Below are positions 45,642 through 54,179 of a DNA stretch of 64,000 nt, in pieces. Every line of letters starts with the position of its first letter. Within the stretch, counting starts at the first letter, position 1. Below the pieces are notes generated by a model. The model ran no database searches. It had not been told where the DNA came from and worked only from the letters and a program-made list of their open reading frames with translations. Position numbers and translations under genes: made by a program. Source of the stretch: Nocardioides sp. Root190 (GTDB taxonomy: Bacteria; Actinomycetota; Actinomycetes; Propionibacteriales; Nocardioidaceae); the NCBI RefSeq assembly GCF_001428565.1, contig NZ_LMIA01000007.1, forward strand, positions 372,001 through 436,000, given 5' to 3'.

Positions 45642-46492
45642 CGCAGCCCCTCGCTGCCGCCGTCATCGTTCGTGGCGTACCGCTCCAGGCAGTACGAGAG
45701 GAATGCGTCCAGCGTGGTCACGACGTCGTCGCGTCGGTACGGGATCGCGTCGGTTGCCCCGTCGATCGATCGGACGGCGAGGAAGTAGGTCGTCCCGTCG
45801 ACGACCACCTCGGCGAGCGCCGTCGGGTCACCGGGTGCGGCGAAGCTGTCGCCGAGACCGGGGTCGGCGCGCTGCTCGACGATCCGCGCGCCGGGAACCG
45901 CGTCCAGCCGCGAGGACTCGTCGATCGTGACCCAGCCCGACCCGTCCGCCCCGTTGGACCCGAAGGCTCCGTCGTCGTCGCCGCTGCCGAGGACCGCCTG
46001 GGCGTTCGCCCACTCCACGAGGCTCATTCCCTGGGCGGGGAGGCGCTGCGTCGAGATGCTGTCGTCCACCGAGGCCAGGGCGTAGTACTCCTCGCCGCCC
46101 AGCGCGACGTGGTAGGCCGTGCCGCCCTCGAGGAACGAGTGGCGGTCGATCTCCTCGGCGGCGGGGTTGAGGCTCACCCGGCCTGCGTCGTCCGTGCGGA
46201 GTACCTCGTCCGGCTCCCACCCGGTGTCGGCCGTCGGTGGAGCCGTGGCGGTGGGCGTGGGTGTGGGCGACGGATCGACCGCCGCCTGTCCCCGGGACGA
46301 GCCGTCGCCACCCGGTGCCACCGCCCAGGCCGCACCCCCGACGGCGACCGCGATCGCGAGGGCCGCCGTGCCCGCGGCGATCCGGCGGCGTCGTACGGCG
46401 CGACGCCCGGCAGCCATGGTGTCGGCGACCGCGAAGGTCGCCCCGGGGGCTCCCGCGAGCTCCGCGTGGAGCCTGTCGACGAGGTCCTGCAT
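45638..46492 (-). CDS. Membrane protein coupled to SigE-type sigma factor (possible anti-sigma)
   Basis: A 284-aa protein. The N-terminal 45 residues are cytoplasmic and basic (MQDLVDRLHAELAGAP...AAGRRAVRRRRIAAG), then one membrane helix (about residues 44-62), a Pro/Thr-rich linker and an outer domain of about 190 residues. No zinc anti-sigma motif (HxxxCxxC) is visible, so the anti-sigma role is inferred from order, coupling and topology. ATG 46492 follows GGAGG by 9 nt. The outer domain is beta-rich with no known match. Confidence 0.7.
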   Translation of the reverse strand: MQDLVDRLHAELAGAPGATFAVADTMAAGRRAVRRRRIAAGTAALAIAVAVGGAAWAVAPGGDGSSRGQAAVDPSPTPTPTATAPPTADTGWEPDEVLRTDDAGRVSLNPAAEEIDRHSFLEGGTAYHVALGGEEYYALASVDDSISTQRLPAQGMSLVEWANAQAVLGSGDDDGAFGSNGADGSGWVTIDESSRLDAVPGARIVEQRADPGLGDSFAAPGDPTALAEVVVDGTTYFLAVRSIDGATDAIPYRRDDVVTTLDAFLSYCLERYATNDDGGSEGLR

Positions 46493-46616
46493 GGTGATCG
46501 CCTCCGGTTGTCGTGATCGATACTCACTCAACGGGGGATACGCGGCCGAGCGCAGATCGGTTGTCACGGTAGGTTGAGGAAGTCGTCACCGCACACCCGC
46601 GCAGGAGCCAGCCAGC

Positions 46617-47648
46617 ATGCCCATCGCCACTCCCGAGAAGTACGCCGAGATGCTCGACGCCGCGAAGGCCGGTGCCTTCGCGTTCCCCGCGATCAACGTC
46701 TCCTCCTCCCAGACACTCAACGCTGCCCTGCAGGGCTTCGCGGACGCCGGTTCGGACGGGATCATCCAGATCTCGACGGGCGGGGCCGAGTACCTCTCCG
46801 GGCCGACGATCAAGAACATGGTCACCGGCTCGGTCGCCTTCGCGGCGTACGCCGCCGAGGTCGCCAGGAGCTACCCGGTCAACATCGCGCTGCACACCGA
46901 CCACTGTCCGAAGGACAAGCTGGACGGCTTCGTGCGCCCGCTCCTCGACATCTCGGCCGAGCGCGTCGCCCGGGGCGAGGCGCCGCTGTTCCAGTCGCAC
47001 ATGTGGGACGGCTCCGCCGTACCCCTCGACGAGAACCTCGTCATCGCCGAGGAGCTCCTCGCCAAGGCGGCGGCCGCCCGGATCATCCTCGAGATCGAGG
47101 TCGGCGTCGTGGGCGGCGAGGAGGACGGTGTCGAGGGCGGCATGGGCGAGCACCTCTACACGACCCCCGAGGACGCGCTGGCGACGATCCGCGCCCTCGG
47201 CATCGGCGAGCAGGGCCGCTACCTGACCGCGCTCACCTTCGGCAACGTCCACGGCGTCTACAAGCCGGGCAACGTCAAGCTGCGCCCCGAGATCCTGCGT
47301 GATGCCCAGGCGGCAGTCGTCGCCGAGCTCGGACTCCCGGCCGGTTCCAAGCCCTTCGACCTCGTCTTCCACGGTGGCTCCGGCTCGAGTGCCGAGGAGA
47401 TCGGCGCGGCCGTCGACTTCGGCGTCGTGAAGATGAACGTCGACACCGACACGCAGTACGCCTTCACCCGCCCTGTCGCCGGCCACATGCTGCAGAACTA
47501 CGACGGCGTGCTCAAGGTCGACGGAGAGGTCGGCAACAAGAAGTCCTACGACCCGCGCGCCTGGGGCAAGGCCGGCGAGGCGGGCATGGCCGCTCGCGTC
47601 GTCGTGGCCTGCCAGGACCTGCGCTCGGCCGGCACGACTGTCGGCTGA
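46617..47648 (+). CDS. fbaA: Class II fructose-bisphosphate aldolase
   Basis: A 343-aa zinc-dependent aldolase. Zinc ligands and the catalytic region are seen in VNIALHTDHCPKDKLDGFVRPLL (the catalytic Asp and first His), the IEIEVGVVGGEEDGVEG loop, and LVFHGGSGSSAEEIGAAVDFGVVKMNVDTDTQYAF for phosphate binding. It splits fructose 1,6-bisphosphate in glycolysis. ATG 46617 follows AGGAG. The ilvA gene follows after 7 nt. Confidence 0.98.
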   Translation: MPIATPEKYAEMLDAAKAGAFAFPAINVSSSQTLNAALQGFADAGSDGIIQISTGGAEYLSGPTIKNMVTGSVAFAAYAAEVARSYPVNIALHTDHCPKDKLDGFVRPLLDISAERVARGEAPLFQSHMWDGSAVPLDENLVIAEELLAKAAAARIILEIEVGVVGGEEDGVEGGMGEHLYTTPEDALATIRALGIGEQGRYLTALTFGNVHGVYKPGNVKLRPEILRDAQAAVVAELGLPAGSKPFDLVFHGGSGSSAEEIGAAVDFGVVKMNVDTDTQYAFTRPVAGHMLQNYDGVLKVDGEVGNKKSYDPRAWGKAGEAGMAARVVVACQDLRSAGTTVG

Positions 47649-47655
47649 GGACCCG

Positions 47656-48948
47656 ATGGCGGACGAGGTCGCCCTTCCCGCGGCCGCCGAGGTCGATCGC
47701 GCCGCGGAGCTGCTGGCGCCGGTGATCCCACCGACGCCGCTCCAGCGCGCGGACCGGCTCTCGGCGCTCACCGGACTCGACGTCTGGCTCAAGCGTGAGG
47801 ACCTCACGCCTGTCCGTTCGTACAAGGCCCGCGGTGCCTACACGGTGCTGGCCGGCCTCACCGACGAGGAGCGCTCGCGCGGGGTGACCTGTGCGAGCGC
47901 CGGCAACCACGCACAGGGCGTCGCCTTCGCGTGCGCGCGCGCCGGCGTGCACGCCACGATCTTCCTGCCGCGCACCACGCCCCGCCAGAAGCGCGACCGC
48001 GTCGCCGCCCTCGGTGGGGACCAGGTCGAGGTCGTCATCGCCGGGGAGGCGTACGACGACGCGGCCGTCGCGGCCGCCGACTTCGCCGCCGCGTCCGGGG
48101 CGACCTCCATCCCTGCCTTCGATCACCCCGGGATCATCGCCGGCCAGGGCACCGTCGCCGCCGAGATCCTCGCCCAGTCCGCTGCCCTCGGCTGGCAGCC
48201 GGACGCGCTCGTCCTCCCCGTCGGTGGCGCCGGACTGATCGCCGGGTGCCTCCGGGTCCTGGCCGAGCGCCTGCCCGGCGTCACGGTGATCGCGGCCGAG
48301 CCGTCGGGTGCCGCCTCCCTCGCCGCCGCGCTCGCCGCAGGCGGTCCGGTCGAGCTGGAGAACGTCGACCCGTTCGTCGACGGTGCGTCCGTACGCCGCG
48401 TGGGTGACCTGACCTACGCCGCCGTGGCCGGGGCGAGGTCGTCGGTGGACCTGTCGCTGGTCGCGGTGCCCGAGGGCCTGATCTGCGTCGAGATGCTCGA
48501 CCTCTACCAGTCCGACGGCATCATCGCCGAGCCCGCCGGGGCGCTGGCGCCGGCCGCGCTGCGGCTGGACTCGCTCCCGGCCTCGATCACGCCCGGAAGC
48601 CGCGTCGTGGCGGTCGTCTCCGGCGGCAACAACGACGTGTCGCGTTACGCCGACATCGTGGAGCGGGCGCTGGTCCACGAGGGCCTGAAGCACTACTTCC
48701 TGATCGACTTCCCGCAGGAGCCGGGCGCGCTGCGCCGCTTCCTCGACGAGGTGCTCGGCCCGGACGACGACATCACGCTCTTCGAGTACACCAAGCGCAA
48801 CAACCGCGAGTTCGGACCGGCCCTGGTCGGCATCGAGATGCAGCACCGCGACGACCTGATCGGGCTGATGGCCCGGATGGAGGAGTCGCGGTTGCGCGTC
48901 GAGAAGGTGGCACCGGACAGCCCGCTGTTCGGCTTCATCCTCGACTGA
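47656..48948 (+). CDS. ilvA: Threonine ammonia-lyase (threonine dehydratase)
   Basis: A 430-aa PLP enzyme. PVRSYKARGAY carries the Schiff-base Lys; CASAGNHAQGVAFACA and VVSGGNNDVSRYADI are typical PLP-phosphate loops. The final 80 residues form one ACT-like domain (HYFLIDFPQEPGALRRFLDEVLG). The E. coli enzyme has two, so this is the shorter, single-regulatory-domain form. It makes 2-oxobutanoate from threonine for isoleucine synthesis. It lies in the fba operon, spaced by 7 nt. Confidence 0.95.
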   Translation: MADEVALPAAAEVDRAAELLAPVIPPTPLQRADRLSALTGLDVWLKREDLTPVRSYKARGAYTVLAGLTDEERSRGVTCASAGNHAQGVAFACARAGVHATIFLPRTTPRQKRDRVAALGGDQVEVVIAGEAYDDAAVAAADFAAASGATSIPAFDHPGIIAGQGTVAAEILAQSAALGWQPDALVLPVGGAGLIAGCLRVLAERLPGVTVIAAEPSGAASLAAALAAGGPVELENVDPFVDGASVRRVGDLTYAAVAGARSSVDLSLVAVPEGLICVEMLDLYQSDGIIAEPAGALAPAALRLDSLPASITPGSRVVAVVSGGNNDVSRYADIVERALVHEGLKHYFLIDFPQEPGALRRFLDEVLGPDDDITLFEYTKRNNREFGPALVGIEMQHRDDLIGLMARMEESRLRVEKVAPDSPLFGFILD

Positions 48949-48954
48949 GCGCCC

Positions 48955-50511
48955 TCACTGCTCGGCCGCGACCACCTCTGGGTCCTCCTCGGAGTTCGCC
49001 GCGCGGGCGACAGGAGCCTTCGGCTTGGTGAAGAACAGGACGGCAGCGAGCCCGAGGAGCACGACGGCGGGCGCGATCAGGATCGACTCCGACATCGCCG
49101 AGCTGAACGGCGCCAGGGCCTGCTCCGGCAATGCGGCGCCACCCGCAGCACCCTCCGGCGCGGCAGCGGGATCGAAGGTGAGGCCGTTGGCCGACAGGCG
49201 ACTGTCCATCAGCAGCGCGATCGCGGCCGAGCCGAGCACGGCACCGATCTGGCGGTTGGCGTTGTAGACACCTGATCCGGCTCCGGCCATCTCCAGCGGC
49301 AGGTTGCGCGTGGCGGTGGCGGTCAGCGGTGCCCAGATCGCCGAGCTCCCGGCGCCCATCAGCGCCATCGGCAGCGCGAGCTCCCACACGGCCGAGTCCG
49401 GGGTGGTCACGGCGGAGAGCCAGAACAACGAGACCGCGACCGTGGTGAAGCCGACGCCGGTGAGGTAGCGCGGGTGCACGCGGTCGGTCAGCTTGCCGAC
49501 GCCCGGTGCGAGCACGATGGACAGCACGGCCATCGGCACCATCAGCAGCGCCGACTCGGTGGGGGAGTAGCCCCGGACGAGCTGGGCGTAGAGCATCAGC
49601 GGGAAGCCCAGCGCCGTGAACGTGAAGCTGATCGTGGCGATCGCGACGTTGGCCAGCGAGTAGTTGCGGTCGCGGAAGAGCCGCAACGGCACGAGCGGCT
49701 CCTGGCGGTTGAAGTGCTGCCACAGCACGAACGCCGTGAGCACGACGACCCCGCCTCCGATGAGCAGCGGCACCGTGATGAACCCGGTGACGGTGCCCCA
49801 GTCGTACTGGTGGCCCTCCTGGATGCCGAAGACGAGCAGGAACATGCCGACCCCGCTGAGCACGACGCCGAGCCAGTCGAAGCGGTGGCGGTGGGTGGGC
49901 AGCCGCGGGACGTTGCGCACGGCGAGGGCGATCCCGACGATCCCGACGGGCACGTTGATGAAGAAGATCCACTCCCAGGAGAAGGCGTCGACGAGGACGC
50001 CGCCGAGCAGCGGACCGACCAGCATTGCGACACCGGCCGTCGCGCCCCACAGCGCCATCGCCTGGCCGCGGCGGTCGGCCGGGAAGATCCGGGTGATGAT
50101 CGCCATCGTCTGCGGCGTGATCATGCTCGCGCCGAGACCCTGGACGACCCGGGCCACGATCAGGCCCTCGACGGTCGAGGTCATGCCGCACCACAGGCTG
50201 GCGAGGGTGAAGACGACCAGGCCGGCCAGGTAGAGGTTCTTGGGACCGAAGCGGTCACCCAGGCGCCCGGTGATCATCACCGGGACGGCGTAGGCCAGCA
50301 GGTAGGCGCTGGTGACCCACACGACGCTGTTCACCTCGGCATCGAGGTCCTCGATGATCGCCGGCGTCGCGACGGTCACGATCGTCGTGTCGACCATGAT
50401 CATGAAGAAGCCGAGCACGAGGGCCCACAGGGCCGGCCAGGGGTTGCTGACCTGGGCCGGTGCCACGCCGGTCGAGGGGGTTTCGCTCTGGGTCACGAGA
50501 GGAGTCAACAC
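48955..50511 (-). CDS. DHA2-family MFS drug exporter (14-helix)
   Basis: A 518-aa EmrB/QacA-type drug:H+ antiporter. Motif A is ITGRLGDRFGPKNLYLAG, motif B is VARVVQGLGASM, motif C is GATAGVAMLVGPLLGGVLVDAFSWEWIFFINVPVG, and the D1-type motif DTTIVTVATPAI is in helix 1. About 14 helices are visible. The start is set at GTG 50511 (VLTPLVTQSE), with GTG 50496 also possible; the longer frame upstream is not conserved. It probably exports drugs or metabolites. No regulator gene is adjacent; DUF3151 is divergent. Confidence 0.9.
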   Translation of the reverse strand: MLTPLVTQSETPSTGVAPAQVSNPWPALWALVLGFFMIMVDTTIVTVATPAIIEDLDAEVNSVVWVTSAYLLAYAVPVMITGRLGDRFGPKNLYLAGLVVFTLASLWCGMTSTVEGLIVARVVQGLGASMITPQTMAIITRIFPADRRGQAMALWGATAGVAMLVGPLLGGVLVDAFSWEWIFFINVPVGIVGIALAVRNVPRLPTHRHRFDWLGVVLSGVGMFLLVFGIQEGHQYDWGTVTGFITVPLLIGGGVVVLTAFVLWQHFNRQEPLVPLRLFRDRNYSLANVAIATISFTFTALGFPLMLYAQLVRGYSPTESALLMVPMAVLSIVLAPGVGKLTDRVHPRYLTGVGFTTVAVSLFWLSAVTTPDSAVWELALPMALMGAGSSAIWAPLTATATRNLPLEMAGAGSGVYNANRQIGAVLGSAAIALLMDSRLSANGLTFDPAAAPEGAAGGAALPEQALAPFSSAMSESILIAPAVVLLGLAAVLFFTKPKAPVARAANSEEDPEVVAAEQ

Positions 50512-50590
50512 CCTCTCGCCGACATCATTCCCGCAGCCGCAGTCGAGAGCGGTACCCGGCGGGTTTCGGGCGGCGGCCACAATGGGCTCC

Positions 50591-51013
50591 ATGAGCATCA
50601 CCCCTGGCGCCGACCTGATGGCCGGCCCCCCTCCCACCCACCTGCCCGTCGACCCCGCTGCGGCCCTCCTCGCCGCCGGGCAGGCGCCGGCTGACGTCGT
50701 ACGACGCCTGCCCGCCTCGCCGCTGGCCTGGGCGACGTTCGCGGAGGAGGCCCGCGACGCCGGCGCCGACGACGTGACCGTCTACGCCTACGCCCGCGTC
50801 GGCTACCACCGCTCGCTCGACATGCTGCGCCGCAACGGCTGGAAGGGCAACGGTCCGGTCCCGTGGGAGCACGAGCCCAACCGCGGCTTCCTGCGGGCGC
50901 TCGCCCTGCTCGCCCTCGCGGCCCGCGCCATCGGCGAGAGCGACGAGTGGGAGCGCTGCTCGGTCTTCCTCCGGGACTCGAGCGCGACCGCAGCCGAGGA
51001 GCTGCTGGGCTGA
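50591..51013 (+). CDS. DUF3151 protein
   Basis: A 140-aa actinobacterial protein of DUF3151. PPPTHLPVDPAAALLAAGQAPADVVRRLPASPLAWATFAEEA and RVGYHRSLDMLRRNGWKGNGPVPWEHEPNRGFLRAL are its conserved core. It is often found near fba in other actinobacteria; here ilvA and an MFS gene lie between. CACAAT lies 7 nt before ATG 50591, suggesting a leaderless start. Function unknown. Confidence 0.9.
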   Translation: MSITPGADLMAGPPPTHLPVDPAAALLAAGQAPADVVRRLPASPLAWATFAEEARDAGADDVTVYAYARVGYHRSLDMLRRNGWKGNGPVPWEHEPNRGFLRALALLALAARAIGESDEWERCSVFLRDSSATAAEELLG

Positions 51014-51017
51014 CCGC

Positions 51018-51146
51018 TCAGGGCTGACGGTCCGGCTGACCGGGGGCGTCTGGTCCCCTGGTCGGCGCCGGACGGACGGTCCTGCGCAGGGGGCCGATCA
51101 CGAGCGCTCCCAGGGCCGCGGCCAGCGAGGGCAACCACAGCTGCAT
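51018..51146 (-). CDS. Small membrane protein (42 aa)
   Basis: Begins MQLWLPSLAAALGALVIGPL, one membrane helix, then a basic tail. ATG 51146 follows the stop of the preceding small ORF by 1 nt, so it would be translated by coupling. No ribosome site of its own is present. Unrecognised; it may be chance. Confidence 0.4.
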   Translation of the reverse strand: MQLWLPSLAAALGALVIGPLRRTVRPAPTRGPDAPGQPDRQP

Positions 51147-51147
51147 G

Positions 51148-51321
51148 TCAGAGCGCCACCGCGAGACATGCGGCCAGGACGAGCAGCAGTACGCCGACCA
51201 TCGCGACGATCGGCAGCTCACCCGCCCGTCCGGCGCGGTGCGCACGGGTCCCGGCGGGACGGTCGGTGCTGGGCACCGGCTCCGTCGCGCGGTGCTTGTG
51301 GGGCAGCGGGGTCGTTCCCAT
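51148..51321 (-). CDS. Small single-pass membrane protein (57 aa)
   Basis: Begins MGTTPLPHKHRATEPVPS and ends in the helix LPIVAMVGVLLLVLAACLAVAL. ATG 51321 follows AGGAG by 6 nt, a good ribosome site, which favours a real gene. It is followed by a second small membrane ORF in the same operon. Function unknown. Confidence 0.5.
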   Translation of the reverse strand: MGTTPLPHKHRATEPVPSTDRPAGTRAHRAGRAGELPIVAMVGVLLLVLAACLAVAL

Positions 51322-51458
51322 GGCAACTCCTGTCCGAGGCATTCATCAGTCCGGACGGACCAGGGGCTCGTTCATCACGCGATTTCGAGACCCTCGCCCG
51401 AGTTGTTACCCGGCAGGGCCGCCGTCAGACCCGCCGCTCCTTCAATGCGACGTCCGGG

Positions 51459-53174
51459 CTAGGCCGGCGGCAGGAGCAGGGAGCGCACCTTGTCGTGCCC
51501 GAGCGCGGCGAAGAGCGTCGGCAGGCGCGGCCCGCGCTCGGCGGCGACCAGGAGCTCGTAGAGCAGCTTGAAGAACGCCTTCTGGTCGGCCTTCACCTCG
51601 TCGGTGGGAGCGTCGGCCAGCGTGAGCCCGCGGCCGAGCTTCGGCACGCCGTAGACCAGCGTGGTCAGGGCGTCGACCGGGTCGGCGGCGCCGTAGGCGG
51701 AGGCGAGGCGCTTGACCAGCAGGCCCAGCCAGGCGGTCTCCTGCTCCGTCAGCGAGCCGAGCCGCTCGGTGTCGGCGGACCCGCGGACCGTGGTGCGGTC
51801 GTCGGGGTCGACGTAGTCGGTGATCCAGGTCGCGGCCTTCGCCAGACGCGGCTCGAGGTCGGCCTCGGACGCACCGACGGTGCGCGCGGTGATCTCGCGG
51901 GAGCCGGCGGTGACGTCGGCGACCGACGAGAGCATCCGGAACGGTACGACGACCGCGGGGGTCGGCAGCGATCCTGCGGTGGAGGTCGCGGAGGCCCGCT
52001 CCCAGGCGAGCACGGCAGCGTCGCGCTTCTCCGGGATCGCAGCCTTCTTCGTCAGGGCGTCCCACTCGTCGTACAAGCGCAGCACCTCGGCGCCGAAGTC
52101 GACGTTGAACGCCTGCTTCGGCTGGCGACGGACGTAGAGCCAGCGCAGGATCGGCGCCTCGAGGATCCGCAGCGCCTCCGCCGCGGTCGGGACGCCGCCC
52201 TTGGAGGACGACATCTTCGCCATGCCGGCGACACCGACGAAGGAGTAGCCGACGAAGCTCGGGGCCGAGCCGCCGAAGACGGGACCGACGATCTCCTTGC
52301 CCACGGTGTACGACGACCCGGGGGTCGCGTGGTCCACGCCACCGGGCTCGAAGTGCACTCCCTCGAAGGTCCAGCGCATCGGCCAGTCGACCTTCCAGAC
52401 GAGCTTGCCCTCGTTCTGGGTCGCGACGTTGGTGACGAAGGACTCGCCGCAGGTGTCGCAGGTGTAGGCGAGGTCGGTCGTGTCGTCGTCGTACGACGTC
52501 AGGGTGACCGTGTCGCGACCGCATCCGCGGCAGTAGGGCTTGTAGGGGAACCGGGCCAGGTCCTCGGTGGCGCCGTGGCCGGACTCGTCCTCGGCGACCG
52601 AGTCCTCGACACCCTCGGTGTCTGCTGTCTCCTCGGCACCCTTCCTGGTGCGGAAGCGGGACATCACGGTCTCGATCTCGCCGCGCTTCGCGATCGCGGT
52701 CAGCACCTGCTCGCGGTAGGTGCCGGCGGCGTACATCTCGGTCTGGTCGACCTCGACCATCTCGCAACCGAGGTCGGCCAGGGCGGCGCGCAGGGGGGCC
52801 TTGAAGCGCTCGGCCCAGCTCGGGAACTCGCCCGTCGGGTCGGGCACGGCCGACAGGGGGCGGCCGATGTGCTCGCTCCAGGACGGGTCGACGCCGGCCG
52901 GCACCTTGCGGAACCGGTCGTAGTCGTCCCAGCTGTGCAGGTGGCGTACGGCGATGCCGCGGCGCCGGATCTCCTCGACGACGAAGTGCACGGTGAGGAA
53001 CTCGCGCAGGTTGCCGAGGTGGATCGGGCCGGACGGGCTGATGCCGGAGGCGCAGGTGACCACGTCGGGCAGGGTGCCGCCGTTGACGGACTCGGCGTGC
53101 CTGAGCGCGATGTCGGCCGTCCGGGTCACCCAGTCGCTGGGAGCCTGCTGCTGGTCCTTCTGTCCACGTGCCAC
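51459..53174 (-). CDS. lysS: Lysyl-tRNA synthetase, class I
   Basis: A 571-aa class I LysRS, the archaeal/spirochaete-type enzyme, in place of the class II enzyme most bacteria use. Signatures are SGPIHLGN (HIGH-like), MAKMSSSKG (KMSKS-like), and a zinc ribbon in CRGCGRDTVTL and CDTCGESFVT. An acidic insert (AEETADTEGVEDSVAEDESG) precedes the zinc ribbon. GTG 53174 is used; longer frames lack support. It lies 10 nt after the lipid-kinase gene and is probably co-transcribed with it. Confidence 0.96.
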   Translation of the reverse strand: MARGQKDQQQAPSDWVTRTADIALRHAESVNGGTLPDVVTCASGISPSGPIHLGNLREFLTVHFVVEEIRRRGIAVRHLHSWDDYDRFRKVPAGVDPSWSEHIGRPLSAVPDPTGEFPSWAERFKAPLRAALADLGCEMVEVDQTEMYAAGTYREQVLTAIAKRGEIETVMSRFRTRKGAEETADTEGVEDSVAEDESGHGATEDLARFPYKPYCRGCGRDTVTLTSYDDDTTDLAYTCDTCGESFVTNVATQNEGKLVWKVDWPMRWTFEGVHFEPGGVDHATPGSSYTVGKEIVGPVFGGSAPSFVGYSFVGVAGMAKMSSSKGGVPTAAEALRILEAPILRWLYVRRQPKQAFNVDFGAEVLRLYDEWDALTKKAAIPEKRDAAVLAWERASATSTAGSLPTPAVVVPFRMLSSVADVTAGSREITARTVGASEADLEPRLAKAATWITDYVDPDDRTTVRGSADTERLGSLTEQETAWLGLLVKRLASAYGAADPVDALTTLVYGVPKLGRGLTLADAPTDEVKADQKAFFKLLYELLVAAERGPRLPTLFAALGHDKVRSLLLPPA

Positions 53175-53184
53175 GGACCGAACC

Positions 53185-54156
53185 CTAGTTGTCGGTGCCG
53201 TCCGGTCCCGATTCGTCCCGGGCTGCATCCTCACGGGGTGGCCGGACGATCGTGTACGCCGACGACAGCATCCGCCAGGTCCGCTCGCGCACGGGCCCGT
53301 CGATCTCGCCGTCGCTGTTGCAGTCGAACGGGCTGCCGGTGACCCGGACCTCGCGGCCGCGCACGATCCGGACGTCGGCATGCTCCTCGTGCCGGCCGAA
53401 GGGCAACCTCATCGCGTAGCCCAGCCGGGAGAGCCGCCCGACGGGGGTGGCGAGCAGCACGTCGACCAGGCCGTCGTGCGGGTCCGCGTCCGGGGTGAGC
53501 GCCGTTCCACCGCCGACGGTGGCGCCGTTGCCGACGGCCACCATCAGGGTGCGCTCGTCGATGTCGATGACGACCTCGCCGTCGACCTCCACCCGAAGGC
53601 GGAGCGTGGGCGGCTTGAGCGCGGTCTGGAGGGCCCCGATCGGGTAGCCCAGCTTGCCGAGGTTGACCTTGCCGACACCGACCGATCCCAGGCGCGACTT
53701 CCAGCGGGCACCCTTCGCCCCGGCATCGGCACCCGCACCGAGGTGGACGCTGTTGACGGTGATCTCGCCGCGCTCGTCGACGATCAGGTCCGCCGGGTGG
53801 AGCTCGCCGGTCGCGGCGACCAGTGCCGCCTCGGCGGCGTCGAGGGGGAGACCCAGGGTGCGGGCGAAGTCGTTGCCGGTCCCGAGCGGCACGACGGCCA
53901 CGACCGCTCCGCCGAGGTGGCCGGTCCGGCGCAGCGCACCGATGACCGCGTGGATGCTGCCGTCCCCGCCGACGACGACGAGCCGGCGATCCCCGAGATC
54001 GGCGAGGGCGTCGTCGAGCTCCTCGGGCGAGGAGGTCGCCCGGACCTCGACCTCGGCGTGCTCGCGCAGCACGGCGAGCGCCGCGTCGAGGGCCTCCTGG
54101 TCCGCCGTACCAGCATCGGAATTGGTGATGGCGAGGATCTGGCGGGCGTCGGGCAC
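53185..54156 (-). CDS. Diacylglycerol kinase/YegS-like lipid kinase
   Basis: A 323-aa DAGK_cat protein. LVVVGGDGSIHAVIG is the nucleotide-binding GGDGT-type motif, VPLGTGNDFARTLGLP the substrate site, and NSVHLGAGADAGAKGA is at the hinge; FDCNSDGEIDG ends the second beta domain (the usual DGE). It phosphorylates diacylglycerol or a related lipid. It is the first gene of an operon with lysS and is divergent from the AccD-AccA gene. Confidence 0.93.
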   Translation of the reverse strand: MPDARQILAITNSDAGTADQEALDAALAVLREHAEVEVRATSSPEELDDALADLGDRRLVVVGGDGSIHAVIGALRRTGHLGGAVVAVVPLGTGNDFARTLGLPLDAAEAALVAATGELHPADLIVDERGEITVNSVHLGAGADAGAKGARWKSRLGSVGVGKVNLGKLGYPIGALQTALKPPTLRLRVEVDGEVVIDIDERTLMVAVGNGATVGGGTALTPDADPHDGLVDVLLATPVGRLSRLGYAMRLPFGRHEEHADVRIVRGREVRVTGSPFDCNSDGEIDGPVRERTWRMLSSAYTIVRPPREDAARDESGPDGTDN

Positions 54157-54166
54157 GAGGCAACCC

Positions 54167-54172
54167 TAGGCT
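54167..54172 (+). promoter_or_regulatory. -10 box TAGGCT of a leaderless AccD-AccA promoter
   Basis: TAGGCT ends 7 nt before ATG 54180, with no ribosome site. It lies in the 23-bp space to the divergent lipid-kinase start at 54156. Confidence 0.5.
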
Positions 54173-54179
54173 TCCGGGC

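Noticed and set aside
45638..46492. Zinc-type anti-sigma factor
   Set aside because: No HxxxCxxC motif is present in the N-terminal domain, so only a tentative anti-sigma role based on position is given.
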